Shown: positions 10,803-21,755 of the stretch, piece after piece | Position numbering within the stretch: position 1 is the first letter of the stretch | Layout of the letters: each line of letters opens with the position of its first letter | Origin: Mucor racemosus | Taxonomy: Eukaryota; Mucoromycota; Mucoromycetes; Mucorales; Mucoraceae | Direction: 5' to 3' | Length of the DNA: 64,000 bases | Assembly: GCA_027405735.1 (NCBI GenBank) | Contig: JAPEHQ010000008.1 | Span: 1,674,001-1,738,000 of the forward strand | Translations under genes and position numbers: made by a program | Notes under the pieces: model-generated | Databases searched by the model: none | The model's input: the letters and a program-made list of their open reading frames with translations, nothing else | What the model was told of the DNA's origin: nothing

Positions 10803-12617
10803 TCATTTGCGCCACGAGAACTTTGTAATGCCATCAAATCGAAATAAAAATGCTTCCACATCATAAAATTCCATTGATAAATCAAAAATGTCTGATCTTC
10901 CTGTGCGTTTTGATTTCCATTCATTGAATACCTCTAAAACCGGGTTGCTTTTATGGTGATGGTAAATGATATAAAGATTCTTTTCTTCTGTTCTAAGCGA
11001 AATATTAAACGTCAATTGTTTATTTACTTGATGGTTGAAAGTAGTTATCCCAGGTAATCTGTCTTCTGACATATCAATTATATCGATACATACTTCTTGC
11101 AGTCGAGTACCCGGCATGTAGACCAATTTGCGATTAACCATGGAAAAGCAGTGCATATTGAATTGGAGAGATAGCTGTTCCAAGCTGGGAAAGAAGCTGC
11201 AAATATCTTTGACCGAAAATGCAGCTGAGGAGTCAAAATTCTTCAGACATAGTTCACGAACACTAGGGATAAATGCTTGATCTTCGAGGGATTCATTATA
11301 AAAGCCTCCAACAATAGTCAACTTTTCCATTTTCGTAAATTTCTTCAATAAGGGAAACAAATTGTTCATATAGTGCTGGTGCCCAATAAGTTGGCATTGG
11401 AAATCAACATGCACAGAATTAGCGAAACAAGCAAAATCTTGTATATACCGATTAATTTGGTCTTCTCTATTAAGTATCATGGGAGCCCTCATCTGAATAA
11501 ATTGTTGTTTAGACTTTCCTGACAGAGAATAGGTAATTGAATCATATGAATTATTAGTGTTTTGAATGTTATTATTATCAATCAAAAGACTGATATCCGT
11601 TGTCCACTCGGAATTTTGTTCTGAAATGCTATAAGAGATACATCGTATATATAATAAGTTAATTGAATCAATCATTGCTGCCGAGAGTCCATTACCACAG
11701 CGAAAAATTAGCTTGGCATCCTTCAGAGTACCCAAATGCTGAAATGTTGTTGCTAGTGCTACCAAATTCGTCCAATCTCTTAAATCACTGTAGGTAGTAC
11801 TATTGATATATATCGTCACAGAATCAATGCCTGTAGCTCCAAGTAAGAAATATTTTAAATCGACAAAAATAAAGTTCTCATTGTTTGCGAGTGTAATGTT
11901 GAGAGACTTCAAAGAAGGATACAGAGACATGGCCAAAGCAGTAAAGGCTTGCTGTCTTTTTAATGACACAAACTTGAACGTTAAATGCTTGAGTTGTGGA
12001 TAGCAATTGAGAATAAAGTCAAGCAAAGCCATTGTTGTAATTTGTTTTTTTATAATAAGAGTTTGCAATTTGGGAAGCTTTGGAAGAAAATTGAGGCCTG
12101 CAGTCAATTTGTTTTCTGGGCGTGCTTCAGGTACAAGACAAAACACGGTTATCGATTGATGGAACTTTGCAATACAATCACGATATAGAAAATTATCAGC
12201 ATATTTACTTGGTATGCTTTCTAATCTTTTAAAGGAAAATTGAAGAGGCAACAAAGTAAGTGTTCTTAGGATGTGATGCTCCATTTCTTCATTACTTGAT
12301 ATATGCTTCACGTTGGGACAGCGCTTGAAAATTTGATACATGTGTGGCTTTATAAAAGCAATATCTAGTGGGTAAAATGGAGCGGACACGTCAAAATAAA
12401 TGTGTTGTACCAAGTAACCATGCGAATCAAGAGAACTCAATACAGCTTTGATGTTTGCATATTTATTTATAACAATTTTATTGTAAGATCTTATTTTCGC
12501 AGGCTGATTCCAAGATTTACAAACTCGCTTGCATTCTGTCAAATCATTGATTTCCAAATAACTGAATATGTTGACTAATACTTCAGGAGGTATCTTGTTG
12601 TTATTGTAAGAAAACAT
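10803..12617 (-). CDS. F-box domain protein
   Basis: Single-exon protein of 604 aa. The N-terminus (about residues 7-45) is a classic F-box: IPPEVLVNIFSYLEINDL, then CKRVCKSWN. The rest is rich in regularly spaced Leu/Ile/Asn segments, as in the leucine-rich-repeat-like C-termini of fungal F-box proteins. Known: F-box proteins bind Skp1 and choose substrates for SCF ubiquitin ligases, and Mucorales hold many of them. The start is the first ATG before the F-box. The target cannot be told from sequence. It stands alone between a repeat block and a 2-kb spacer. Confidence 0.85.
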   Translation of the reverse strand: MFSYNNNKIPPEVLVNIFSYLEINDLTECKRVCKSWNQPAKIRSYNKIVINKYANIKAVLSSLDSHGYLVQHIYFDVSAPFYPLDIAFIKPHMYQIFKRCPNVKHISSNEEMEHHILRTLTLLPLQFSFKRLESIPSKYADNFLYRDCIAKFHQSITVFCLVPEARPENKLTAGLNFLPKLPKLQTLIIKKQITTMALLDFILNCYPQLKHLTFKFVSLKRQQAFTALAMSLYPSLKSLNITLANNENFIFVDLKYFLLGATGIDSVTIYINSTTYSDLRDWTNLVALATTFQHLGTLKDAKLIFRCGNGLSAAMIDSINLLYIRCISYSISEQNSEWTTDISLLIDNNNIQNTNNSYDSITYSLSGKSKQQFIQMRAPMILNREDQINRYIQDFACFANSVHVDFQCQLIGHQHYMNNLFPLLKKFTKMEKLTIVGGFYNESLEDQAFIPSVRELCLKNFDSSAAFSVKDICSFFPSLEQLSLQFNMHCFSMVNRKLVYMPGTRLQEVCIDIIDMSEDRLPGITTFNHQVNKQLTFNISLRTEEKNLYIIYHHHKSNPVLEVFNEWKSKRTGRSDIFDLSMEFYDVEAFLFRFDGITKFSWRK

Positions 12618-14644
12618 GTTTGCTGAATGTGTTTATGTATGTGAAAAGATTATTACGTATATTGAAAAACAGAAAACCGCTATTGAAATCAGGATATATA
12701 TATATATATATATATATAGTTCTGCTATAATGAGGACTTTTAGTTTTGAAGAATTATTGTACGGACAATGAGTAATATCAATAACAAAAAAAATAATATT
12801 TTTACGTAGTAGCAGTTGCCAGAGCATATTTTCAGGCACTGCTAACAATGAGTGAATATTCTACATTAGTATTAAAATTTAAGTGTTTTTTCAATGGTCA
12901 TTGTAGAGATAGGGCTACAAGATGATTGTAAACCATTTTTGTCATATTGTAATTAACTCTTTACCATTGGTAAGTTGGATACATAGTTTGTGCTCAGAAT
13001 AAGCAGAAATACATATGTTTATTATTGAAGAATTACTATTTGTATTCTATATCTGTGATTCAACTAAACCAATTCAACATTGATCAAATCTATAGCTCAT
13101 TTCTCAAATGGTGTGGGTCGAATGCAGAAAAAAAAATAGGCAACCAGCCGTGGATTCTTTAAGGTTATCAATCACCGGATAGATTAAAATTATCGGTCCT
13201 ACAATAAGAACAACAACAACAACAACATGATAGTAATTTTTGCTGTATGCGCTTAGACCAATTGCCATAAGTTAATTATGATCATCAGTGATGATTTATT
13301 TCGCAATAACTATTGTCGTGAAATCATCAGATTACCGAAAATCTTGATATTTCATTCAAAAAGAAAGCGAATCCACATTATGAAAGATGAGAAAAAGTCC
13401 GCATAAAATTATGCATAGACAAGTCTGTGTATATTTCCTAGATATATACATACAAGTATCTTCTACGTAAAATATTGGTACCCAACCATGATCGTTACAG
13501 AATAATGACAAATGGATCTTTATCATTTTGAACTTATACATATCCTGATGCAGTCAATCTGCAATGTTTATGTAATTCTAGCAATGATCAACCAATATCT
13601 GTATATCTATTTATTTGTTTATCAATATCCTATACAGATTATAGCATCGACCTTTTCTTTTTCAACGAGTTAAACGACAAAAAAAAAAGTACAGGTGGAT
13701 AAAATAATAATATGGTTATTGATGTGGACATAAAGGCAGACATTTCTGAACAAAATCATTCTATTATTTCTTTAAAGGAAGGGGTATTTATCGCTCCTGA
13801 TTATTTGTTAAAAAGCCTTGTTATAATCCGTAAACTATGTAATCTAAAATTACCATCTACCAAGAAGTAGGTCAGATTCACACAGAATTGAATGGGTAAA
13901 TGTTTAACATAATGTTACATTTGTAAATTTAAGATTATACAAATAGCTCATGCTTTGAAGAAGAATAAAGTGATTTAAGAAACTGTTTATTTTCGAATTC
14001 ATATCGTTGGTTTTTGTCATGAACGATCCCCCTTTCTGATGTTCCATCAAGCGTCAACTTTAGATATTGAGGTTACCGAGGATCTACGCAAACAAGGTGA
14101 GACCCGAGTTTCCCAAAGAAAATTTTCTGCAAACCAATCGTTCACATACAGAATTACTAAATTAGACCTTTTTGGTCTAGCAAATTGAAACAAACCCAAT
14201 AATGATCGATTAATTTAGTTAAAGTTTCCCGAAACTAAGCCATTTAGGATTAAGGAACCAGATAGATCAACGATCATTCAAGAAATCATGTCAAAAACAC
14301 ATAAAGAGCAATTTTATTTTTTAAATTAATACTACCGAACTTGTTGAAAAGATGATAGTAACTGAGAATAATGACAAAAACAAGGGGGAGAAGAAAGATT
14401 TACATATGAATTAGGAGATAAGAGGAAAGAGGGAGAAAAAACGGGAGGATACAATGAGCCTGCTCATAAGAATTTTGGTGGAATAAGGTTTCTTTAAATT
14501 AAGTATAAAATAAAGAGGTATTTTTTGTTATAATATATATAAGTTGAATTTAATTGAGCATACAACCATATTCTTCACGCAAATTATAAAAGTGGAAAGA
14601 TCCAATGTAGTGAAACTATAGATAGAAAGGTTAAAATCGGGAGA
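12618..14644. other. Intergenic spacer with microsatellites
   Basis: A (TA)n tract lies at about 12691-12718 and an (AAC)n tract at about 13207-13226. A 52-codon plus-strand frame (13712-13870, ATG to TAG) is open but has no recognisable family and no visible splicing partner, so I do not call it a gene. The last 300 bp are the 3' flank of the PAQR gene. Confidence 0.5.
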
Positions 14645-15825
14645 TCAATTCAATAGATGAAATAAAACACTTACAAAGATTCCTAAACAAACAAATACAT
14701 GCCAGATGGCATGACTTGTCATACCTGCAGCATCAAATCTACCAGGAAAGAACTTTTCAGGGAAGCGTTTACCATAAACAATAACACCACAGATGTACAT
14801 AAGAGCTCCCAACAAGGCAGGTTTAAGAAAAGTTCCTGTTGCTATGGTACCCTTGACTGTAGTTAAATGTAAAAGAGGGACAACGCTGGAAAATGCCATG
14901 GCAACGAAAAGCCCGATACGAAGGGGTCTGTATCTTTTAGTGTCAAAAAATCTAAAGAAGGGTAAAATGACACCAATACTTCCGATTAAGCAACTGAACA
15001 ACATGTAACGAGTACGAGGAATGGGGTCACAGTAGAAACCGAAATGCACAACCATAGAAATGGAAGCAGTGATCAAAAATGTGATGCCAATATAATCCAA
15101 TGTAGCAGTAAAACTTTTGATATGATGAGCAGAATGACAAACAAAAGTGTGGTAGATAGATGAGCACAAAAGGCATGTTAAAGAAGCCAAACAGAAAGCA
15201 GTAAACATGATTAAATCTTGAGTAGAAGCATCAGGAAATTTTCTCTATTAGAACAGGTTTAGTATCTAATAATAGCAAATTCAAACACTATAAAAAAACA
15301 ACATACCTGAAATACATTGACCGAAAGATATAAAAAGAAAAAGAAACCTAATAAATGGCTCCAAATGTTCATGGTTTCGTTGTGCAAAGAAAATAAGGAT
15401 CGCAAGCAATCTTTACTATTACGATAGAAACGATAACCAGATAAAACATATTGATTTTCTTGTCGATCCTTGGGCAACTCCTCAATGAGTAATAAACGTT
15501 TAGAACCAAGCATTAAAGCCTTTGCTGTATCCCAAGTTTCATGGATTTGACCATCCATGTATTCCAAAAAAGAAGGATCATCGTATTCTTCTTTTGTTTT
15601 TAATTTGTTATTCACAGTTGCCAAGATCTGAGCTGCCAAAGAAGAACCTGGAACAACAGATGTTGAAAATGAACGTCCACGAGTGTAAGGAACAGTTAAA
15701 CTATCCTTTGCTGAAGAGACAGAAATGACATGGGATTGAGAATATCTACGTAAATGAAGATTGGTTTGATCTGATAAAAAATCATCTCCCAAAAGAGGTT
15801 GTTCTGCCATCTGTGGTGGTGCCAT
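14645..15825 (-). CDS. PAQR / haemolysin-III family membrane protein
   Basis: Two exons (15825-15307 and 15244-14645) joined in phase 0 across a GT-AG intron give 372 aa. After a cytosolic-type N-terminus comes SLHNETMNIWSHLLGF, the hallmark first helix of progestin/adipoQ receptors. The downstream SSIYHTFVCHSAH and the final TSHAIWHVFV supply the conserved His set seen in this zinc-dependent hydrolase-like family. About seven helices are visible. Known: fungal members (Izh type) affect zinc and sterol homeostasis. I chose the ATG at 15825 because the upstream in-frame residues are low-complexity Lys and look like leader. It is divergent from the Spg1 gene. Confidence 0.85.
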
Positions 15826-16397
15826 ATTTTTTCTAATTTTTTTTTTCTTCTTTCTGTTTAATGTATAATCTCGAGTGAAAATTTGTTGAATCAAGGATTA
15901 AATGTTATGATTGATTCTACAAAAGAAAAATGTATACACCTTTAAGAAAAAAAAAAGAAAAAGAAAATGAAACAAAATAGTTAAAAGGGAAGAGAGAAGG
16001 GAAATCAAGATGGATTTTATATAGCTTGTTTATATACCAATGGAGACAAGGAGACAGATGACCAGTGAGGTACCTTCTTTCAAAAGATTTCCCCCAAACG
16101 GTGTTGATTGCTAGCCAATCGGATACTGACGCAGAACTGGTAAGGTACCACTCTTTTGCTGATTTTGCTGTTTGTTGCTCTCCCTATTTGTAAATAAAAC
16201 ATTAAATTAGACCCAGTCACTTCCAAGGGTCTGTATTGTTGTGCTAGATATGGAATATTCATTATTCCCAATGTTTATTGTGATGATGTGCAATTTTATC
16301 AATATTGATTGTCTATTTGAAAGAATGATATAGAGGGTTTGGAGAGTGTCAATTCCTTTTTTTTCTTTCTTCTTTTTTCCTCTTTACTTTTTGTTCA
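15826..16397. promoter_or_regulatory. Shared divergent promoter, PAQR gene / SPG1
   Basis: The 572 bp between the two divergently read start codons must hold both promoters. It has pyrimidine-rich tracts just before the GTPase ATG (TTTTTTCTTTCTTC) and purine-rich tracts before the PAQR ATG. I see no clear TATA box or operator. Confidence 0.5.
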
Positions 16398-17268
16398 ATG
16401 TCAGTTCAAAATAATCCTACATCAACTATTCCTGCAAACATGATAACACCAACAGCTTCTACTTCTTCAACATCATCCACTACAGCAACAGCAGTCGATA
16501 ATTCATCTCCGACTAACAGGTAAAAACTCAATCATTCCAGGATCTAGTGAAACAGAATACTGAGAAACCTTGAATATAGTGTCGTATTAAAGATGGGAAT
16601 CATTGGAGATGCACAAATAGGAAAGACAAGTTTGATGATTAAATATGCTGAAGGGGCTTACGATACAGAATATACTCAAACACTAGGTGTTAATTTCATG
16701 GAAAAAACCATTTTGATTCGACAAACAGAAATTACATTTAGTATATGGGATTTAGGAGGTAATCTATGTGTGTTACCATTATAAAAAATAAATTAACATG
16801 CGTACATAGGTCAAAAGGAGTTTGCTAGCATGTTACCACTCGTGTGTAGTGATGCAGTCGCTATTTTATTTACATTTGATTTATCGAGAAAGTCTACTTT
16901 AAATAGTTTAAGGGAGTGGTATAGACAAGCCAGAGGATTAAATAAGGCAAATTTATAATAAACATTATGCTTGTGTGGTTCATTAACACATTCTTTTTTC
17001 AAATTAGAGTGCTGTGCCCTTATTAGTCGGTACAAAATATGATGAATTTGTTAATTTATCTGATGCCGATCAAGAAGAGATTACTAGACAAGCAAGGAAA
17101 TATGCAAAAGTAATGAAAGCGCCTCTAGTTTTTTGTTCGACTGCAGAATCAATCAATGTCCAAAAAATATACAAAATTGTGTTAGCAAAAGTATTTGATC
17201 TAAACTGCACTTTGACAGAGATTTCTGATGTTGGTGGTCCAATTCTTGAATACAAGCATTGTAGTTAA
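16398..17268 (+). CDS. SPG1: Spg1/Tem1-type small GTPase
   Basis: Four exons (16398-16519, 16580-16758, 16810-16946, 17008-17268) close in phase to 232 aa. After a Ser/Thr-rich N-terminus of about 40 residues come [10 protein letters not shown] (P-loop), [10 protein letters not shown] (switch I region), WDLGG (switch II), GTKYD (guanine base) and [12 protein letters not shown]. These signatures are those of Spg1/Tem1. Known: it sits on spindle poles and starts the septation/mitotic exit kinase cascade. The switch II start is DLGGQ with the Gly codon split by intron 2. Intron 3 appears to use a GC-AG pair (AAG|GCAAAT...TTAG), the only way found to keep the family sequence in frame. Confident. 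Confidence 0.93.
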
Positions 17269-17487
17269 TATTTTGTTTTAGATATATTTATATATTTATT
17301 TATTTTTAAAACAATTTCAATAAAATAATAACATTATATATATTTATATATATGAGATATTAATAGAGAAATTAAAGGAGGTGGGGAAACAGTTATAAAG
17401 TGGCGTATGAAAATGAAATGTTAAAACAAGGGAATGTTATTATAGCAAAGAGAAGCGAAACCAGCCGCATAATGTAATTTAGAAATT

Positions 17488-17877
17488 TTAAATAGACCAT
17501 GAAATAGGAACACGACCTTCGCTAATCTTTGCAATCTTTTCAAATGCGGCTCTACTCATGTCGACATCTCCCTTTTTACAACCAGGACAAGTATCTACAA
17601 TCTTCAATTTGACTGATCCATGTTTACCTTTGACAGTAATCGATTTACCACAGTACGAATTTTTTGAGCCAGATTTCATTAATTCTCCAGAAATTGCTGC
17701 TACCATTTCATCATCAGAATTGGAACCTCCACATGAACCAGATCCTACAGAATAAAATGTACCATCTCCAGACATTGAACCACGGATATGAAGGGCATTA
17801 GCAGGAGCCGCTTGAACAGACATAAATAATGTTGAAGCAATAAATATTGAAATAGTGGTGGGTAATAAAAGTTGCAT
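17488..17877 (-). CDS. Secreted double-psi beta-barrel (RlpA-like) protein
   Basis: One exon, 129 aa. Residues 1-23 form a signal peptide (hydrophobic core, cleavage near VQA-AP). The mature part is a single DPBB domain: GDGTFYSVGSGSCGG, then NSYCGKSITV, VDTCPGC and DVDMSRAAFEKIA. The four cysteines of CGG, YCG and CPGC can pair as in barwin/expansin-like and small papain-inhibitor-like secreted proteins. No glycosidase domain is attached, so it is probably a cell-surface or apoplastic protein of unknown exact role. A TATA-like box lies about 110 bp upstream. Confidence 0.85.
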   Translation of the reverse strand: MQLLLPTTISIFIASTLFMSVQAAPANALHIRGSMSGDGTFYSVGSGSCGGSNSDDEMVAAISGELMKSGSKNSYCGKSITVKGKHGSVKLKIVDTCPGCKKGDVDMSRAAFEKIAKISEGRVPISWSI

Positions 17878-19875
17878 GATTACTGTATGAACGTCCAGCG
17901 TTAATTGATAGATGGTTATGATGCTTTGAAAGAGAAAGAGAAAGAGATGTTTGAAGAAAAAAAAAAGTGTCAGATTGCACGGTTGTATTTATACCCAATT
18001 TATTAATAATATGTACCCATGAAAGTAGTAAATCTCTAGCAGCACAGTTAGAAGCATAAGCAACAGAAGCATCAACAGCATCAGTGTTATTTATTTAGGG
18101 GCATTGAAGGGGTTCTGGAACTGATTTTACCAGCTCCAAATCATCTTTTTCAGTATAATGTGCTAATATACTATTAATATAACGGAACGGAGTTGATGTC
18201 AGTAGTATTGTGTAATGTGTATACATTATATTCCTTTTTCCATGAACGTAGATCTCTTTTTCATTTATAGAGAAAGAGAGGAAACCGTTGTTATTTAGTA
18301 AAATGTATGTACAATGCTTGGATCACAATAAAGTTTCAACTTCAGGGACAATATTCTCACAAATCTAACAAAAATCATGAATTATATATCATTATCATTT
18401 ATAGAAAGGTTGCATCTATTCATAGAAGTATAACTTGCTTTATTAATTTACTAATACTTAGTGCCATAAAGAAATAATGGAAAAATGTTACACTTGATAT
18501 TTAACCAAGGGCTTTCGTTACATTTAGTGATATGTAATGCGAAAACAAAACATAGATGTACAATCTCTACTTTTTTCTCTTTTAGTATTCTATTACTACG
18601 AAACTGTGGTTTGATATTTACGCAATATAAAGTTAATAAAGATGTATAGATTTCAAAGTGTTCTTTTCTTTAATTCATGGTTATTTTGTACACTAAAAAT
18701 TTAAATGACCTACGGTATGAACAAATAACTCAACAGACACACACGCATCATCTCCGAAGCGAGCAGATGGTAATAACCTTTATTCGAACTTGTGTACAAA
18801 CACTAGAGCATAAATAAATCTCCTCCTCCTCCTCGTCCTCTTCATCATCATCATATCATATAATTATAATTTCAAAAAGAGCCAAACTATCATGATTTTC
18901 CACAAAAAGCAGGTACTGTTTATATAGGTTACTTTAGCAAATCCTTATAAAAAAAAGGTAAAATGCTATAAAATAATATTGCATGTTAAAATATAGAAAG
19001 ATATTTTATACATAATCCCTTTCTTGTTCATCTTTTTTATCATAAAGCTTATAAATATTAGGTGATTTATATTTGTATTTTCTCATTGGGTAAAATAACA
19101 TGCAACAAAACATTTGTTGATAGTACAGAGAGAAATTTGCTACAATCTTGCATAGATAAACGGTACATGGCAACCAGGAACGATCAGTAACAACAACATT
19201 TAGAAATATCAACTCAGCACTCTCGTTTCTATGGCAACCAGTTTGTTGCATGGTAGATCATAGAAATCACTCCCAAAAACAAAATCCATTTGTCCCTTTA
19301 TGTCTAGATATTTTGTCCTTTTAAAGCAAGAGAAAGGTCGCAATAGGTTAAATCAAATTGACCAAATCAATTAGAATGGAGTTTTATTATAACGTTGAAT
19401 GGTCAGTAAAATATATTGGTTGAGCAGTAAAATGCTTTTATTATCAATACAAATGCTATAAAGTCAATACAATAAAAAATGTGCACTTTTGATATTTAGT
19501 GAATTGTAAGATTTTATTTATTTCACCAAAGTACCATTTTCAGTACCTTTAGTACCAATTGGCGATTTGTGGTTGGTTTAATCAGCGGTTTGTCCTATCC
19601 CCCATCAAATGGCGATTTTGCCTTGCCAAATACCAATGTTACGAGAAGAAATGCTAAAAATATGATACATCATCCTTGGTATAAACGAACATTTCGTTAA
19701 GCTTTCTTATGTTTTATGATTACATTTATAAATTGTGTTTTACATTTTACACTTTATACTTTATATTTTACCATTATGTATCATCCAGATACTTTGTTTC
19801 CCTCCCAGAAAGAAAGAATTAGTATGTTTAGGCTTAACAACATAAGATCAACCTGGACCAACCTTTTTCTCTTAA
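17878..19875. other. Intergenic, with degenerate GCGATTTG repeats at 19557-19640
   Basis: No supported gene. A CTC/CAT-rich simple-sequence tract lies at about 18820-18855. An 81-codon minus-strand frame (19251-19006) has no family resemblance. At 19557-19640 three GCG(A/G)TTTT/G-type motifs recur at roughly 23-27 bp, resembling the more regular 22-bp array before MOB2. Confidence 0.5.
17985..17995 (-). promoter_or_regulatory. TATA-like box of the DPBB gene
   Basis: On the minus strand GGTATAAATAC lies about 110 bp before the ATG at 17877. Position and sequence fit a fungal TATA box; this is inferred only. Confidence 0.5.
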
Positions 19876-21463
19876 ATGTCAATAACACGAAAGCACGCTA
19901 TATGTATTTTCTTCGACGAAGAATTTACAGATGAAAACTCTGAAAAACTCAAAAAAGATCTTGAAAAACCTTGTGGGTTGGAGATTTGCTATACCGATGA
20001 CCCCAATAAGCCCATGCTCCGAACTAAGCTAAAAGTAAACGGTTCTCCATCCTACTACCATCTATACAAAGTTAACCTCCCAAATTCAACCAATCTTCAA
20101 GAACAAATTATTTGAAGTAAGTGATAAAGAAGAATGTTATGTTATGTATTAATTTAACGATTTTACTAGATAACCAGAGACAACTTATTTCAATACCTGA
20201 ACAAAGTATATCAATCTGGCCAGCCGGTGGATAGTGACATGTACGAACAAAAGCAAATGTCAATGAAGCAGATGTACTCAGAAATTGTTGCAACTACTGA
20301 CCTATTTGACGAGACAACATTGGGATCATTTTCTACATGGTGCGGCACAGCCAAGTTAGATCTAATGCTTGCTGACCAAACCCGCAGAATTCAAAAAAAA
20401 AACGATGTCTCCGAAACCAAGGTAAGATACCTGTCGGTTTTCGAGGATATTAAACAGCCAATTTTGAATATAATAAATAGTCTCTTAAACCAAGACCTAG
20501 AAGCTCTTGGTTCTTTCTTTTACCATTAGTTTTTCTAGTAATAAAGCCTACGTTCTCCATGATAAATGTTACTAGTCTTTATTATTATTCTTTCTATAAA
20601 TAAGATTGTATGTATCCATAAACTCTCAATACCGCTCCCTTTGTGTTCTAAAAAGCACACATCGAGGTATATTATGCTAGTCAATAAAACTGATACTTTC
20701 ACACCTTTGATTTTCATGTTTTTTCTCTTTTTTTTTACTGTAGAATTAGTAGCTAGACAAACCCTAAACGTTAGCGTAATACATCAAGCCAGATTACATG
20801 GTCTCATAAGCGAGGGATGTAAAATTATCGGATATGTAAGGAAATCGCCTGGAAAGAAATCATCCACGACAAGACTTCGTCTTTTGGAAAGTATGGTAGA
20901 CAAGTGGATGAAAGCTTCTTCTGTGGACATGGTGCTTAATTCATACAGCTCTGCTTCAGATGAACCCTTTGTAAAACGTGATACCACTACAACCGCCGTC
21001 ATCCCAAGGACTACAGGAAACACCCAAGGTAATACAGCGAAGTATTACAGAAGTTTGAATGTAACCAAGCGGCAATCATCAGAAATGTGATAAAATAAGA
21101 ATATAGAGTAAAAACTAAATAAAAGAAGAAAAACTATATCAGTACTTGATCTTCATCGATCATTTTGGAAATGTCGAGTTGGATACTGTTCAAGATTGCA
21201 GCAGTTTCAAATGGGTTTTGATGAAATACAAGCCGATATTGAGCCCTCCAAATATTAGCCAGGGTGATCATGACTATCAGATAAGAGGGAACCTTAGGCT
21301 TCTGACTATAACGGATGTTGTAGAAATTGAATGTAAGGATGGAACGGCGGATATCATCGATAGTAACAGTGGATCAAAGAAACTCAAAGATGATACCTTG
21401 CCAAACGAGAGCCTTGTTTGGACAAAAGAAAAGGAACTGACTCGTAGTTTCAGTGACAGATAA
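19876..21463 (+). pseudogene. Split gene of a multicopy family with resolvase-like YVRKS motif
   Basis: Coding pieces in order: 19876-20112; 20170-about 20508 (ETTLGSFSTWCGTAKLDLML, then FEDIKQPILNIINSLL); about 20744-21090 (IGYVRKSPGKK, LLESMVDKWMKAS); and a last exon from about 21139 (FIDHFGNVELDTVQDC) to 21463. The first piece ends in TGA immediately before a good donor (GAA|GTAAGT). Removing one T from ATTATTTGAA would restore phase to the next piece, so I read it as a one-base frameshift or a sequencing error. The Y-x-R-x-S motif resembles the catalytic start of serine resolvases, but no full resolvase domain is proven. An inverted fragment of the same family lies at 42940-43165. Confidence 0.5.
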
Positions 21464-21755
21464 ACATACAGCGCATAAATTAGAACTGTGGTGGTTAGAA
21501 AATATGCGATGTAAAAGAGACTGGTGAGGGATACAATTGTTCATATAACGATAGATCCTCTTGAATTAAAACAATTTGCTTTAGATCTTTTGCAATTTTT
21601 AACGGCCGCTACTTATCGAATTAGATAATGCATCACAAAAGTTTCACAGTATTGAATGCCCGGACACAGTCCGGCGTTGTGATTTTTGACAATACCCAAA
21701 TAAATAAACAAATAAATTGTCCGAATTATACAATTGTTTTTTGAACATTATAAAG

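Noticed and set aside
12633..12848. 71-codon minus-strand frame upstream of the F-box gene
   Set aside because: It contains a (TA)n-coded IYIYIYI stretch and no family resemblance; likely chance.
19006..19251. 81-codon minus-strand frame
   Set aside because: No recognisable domain, intron or start context.
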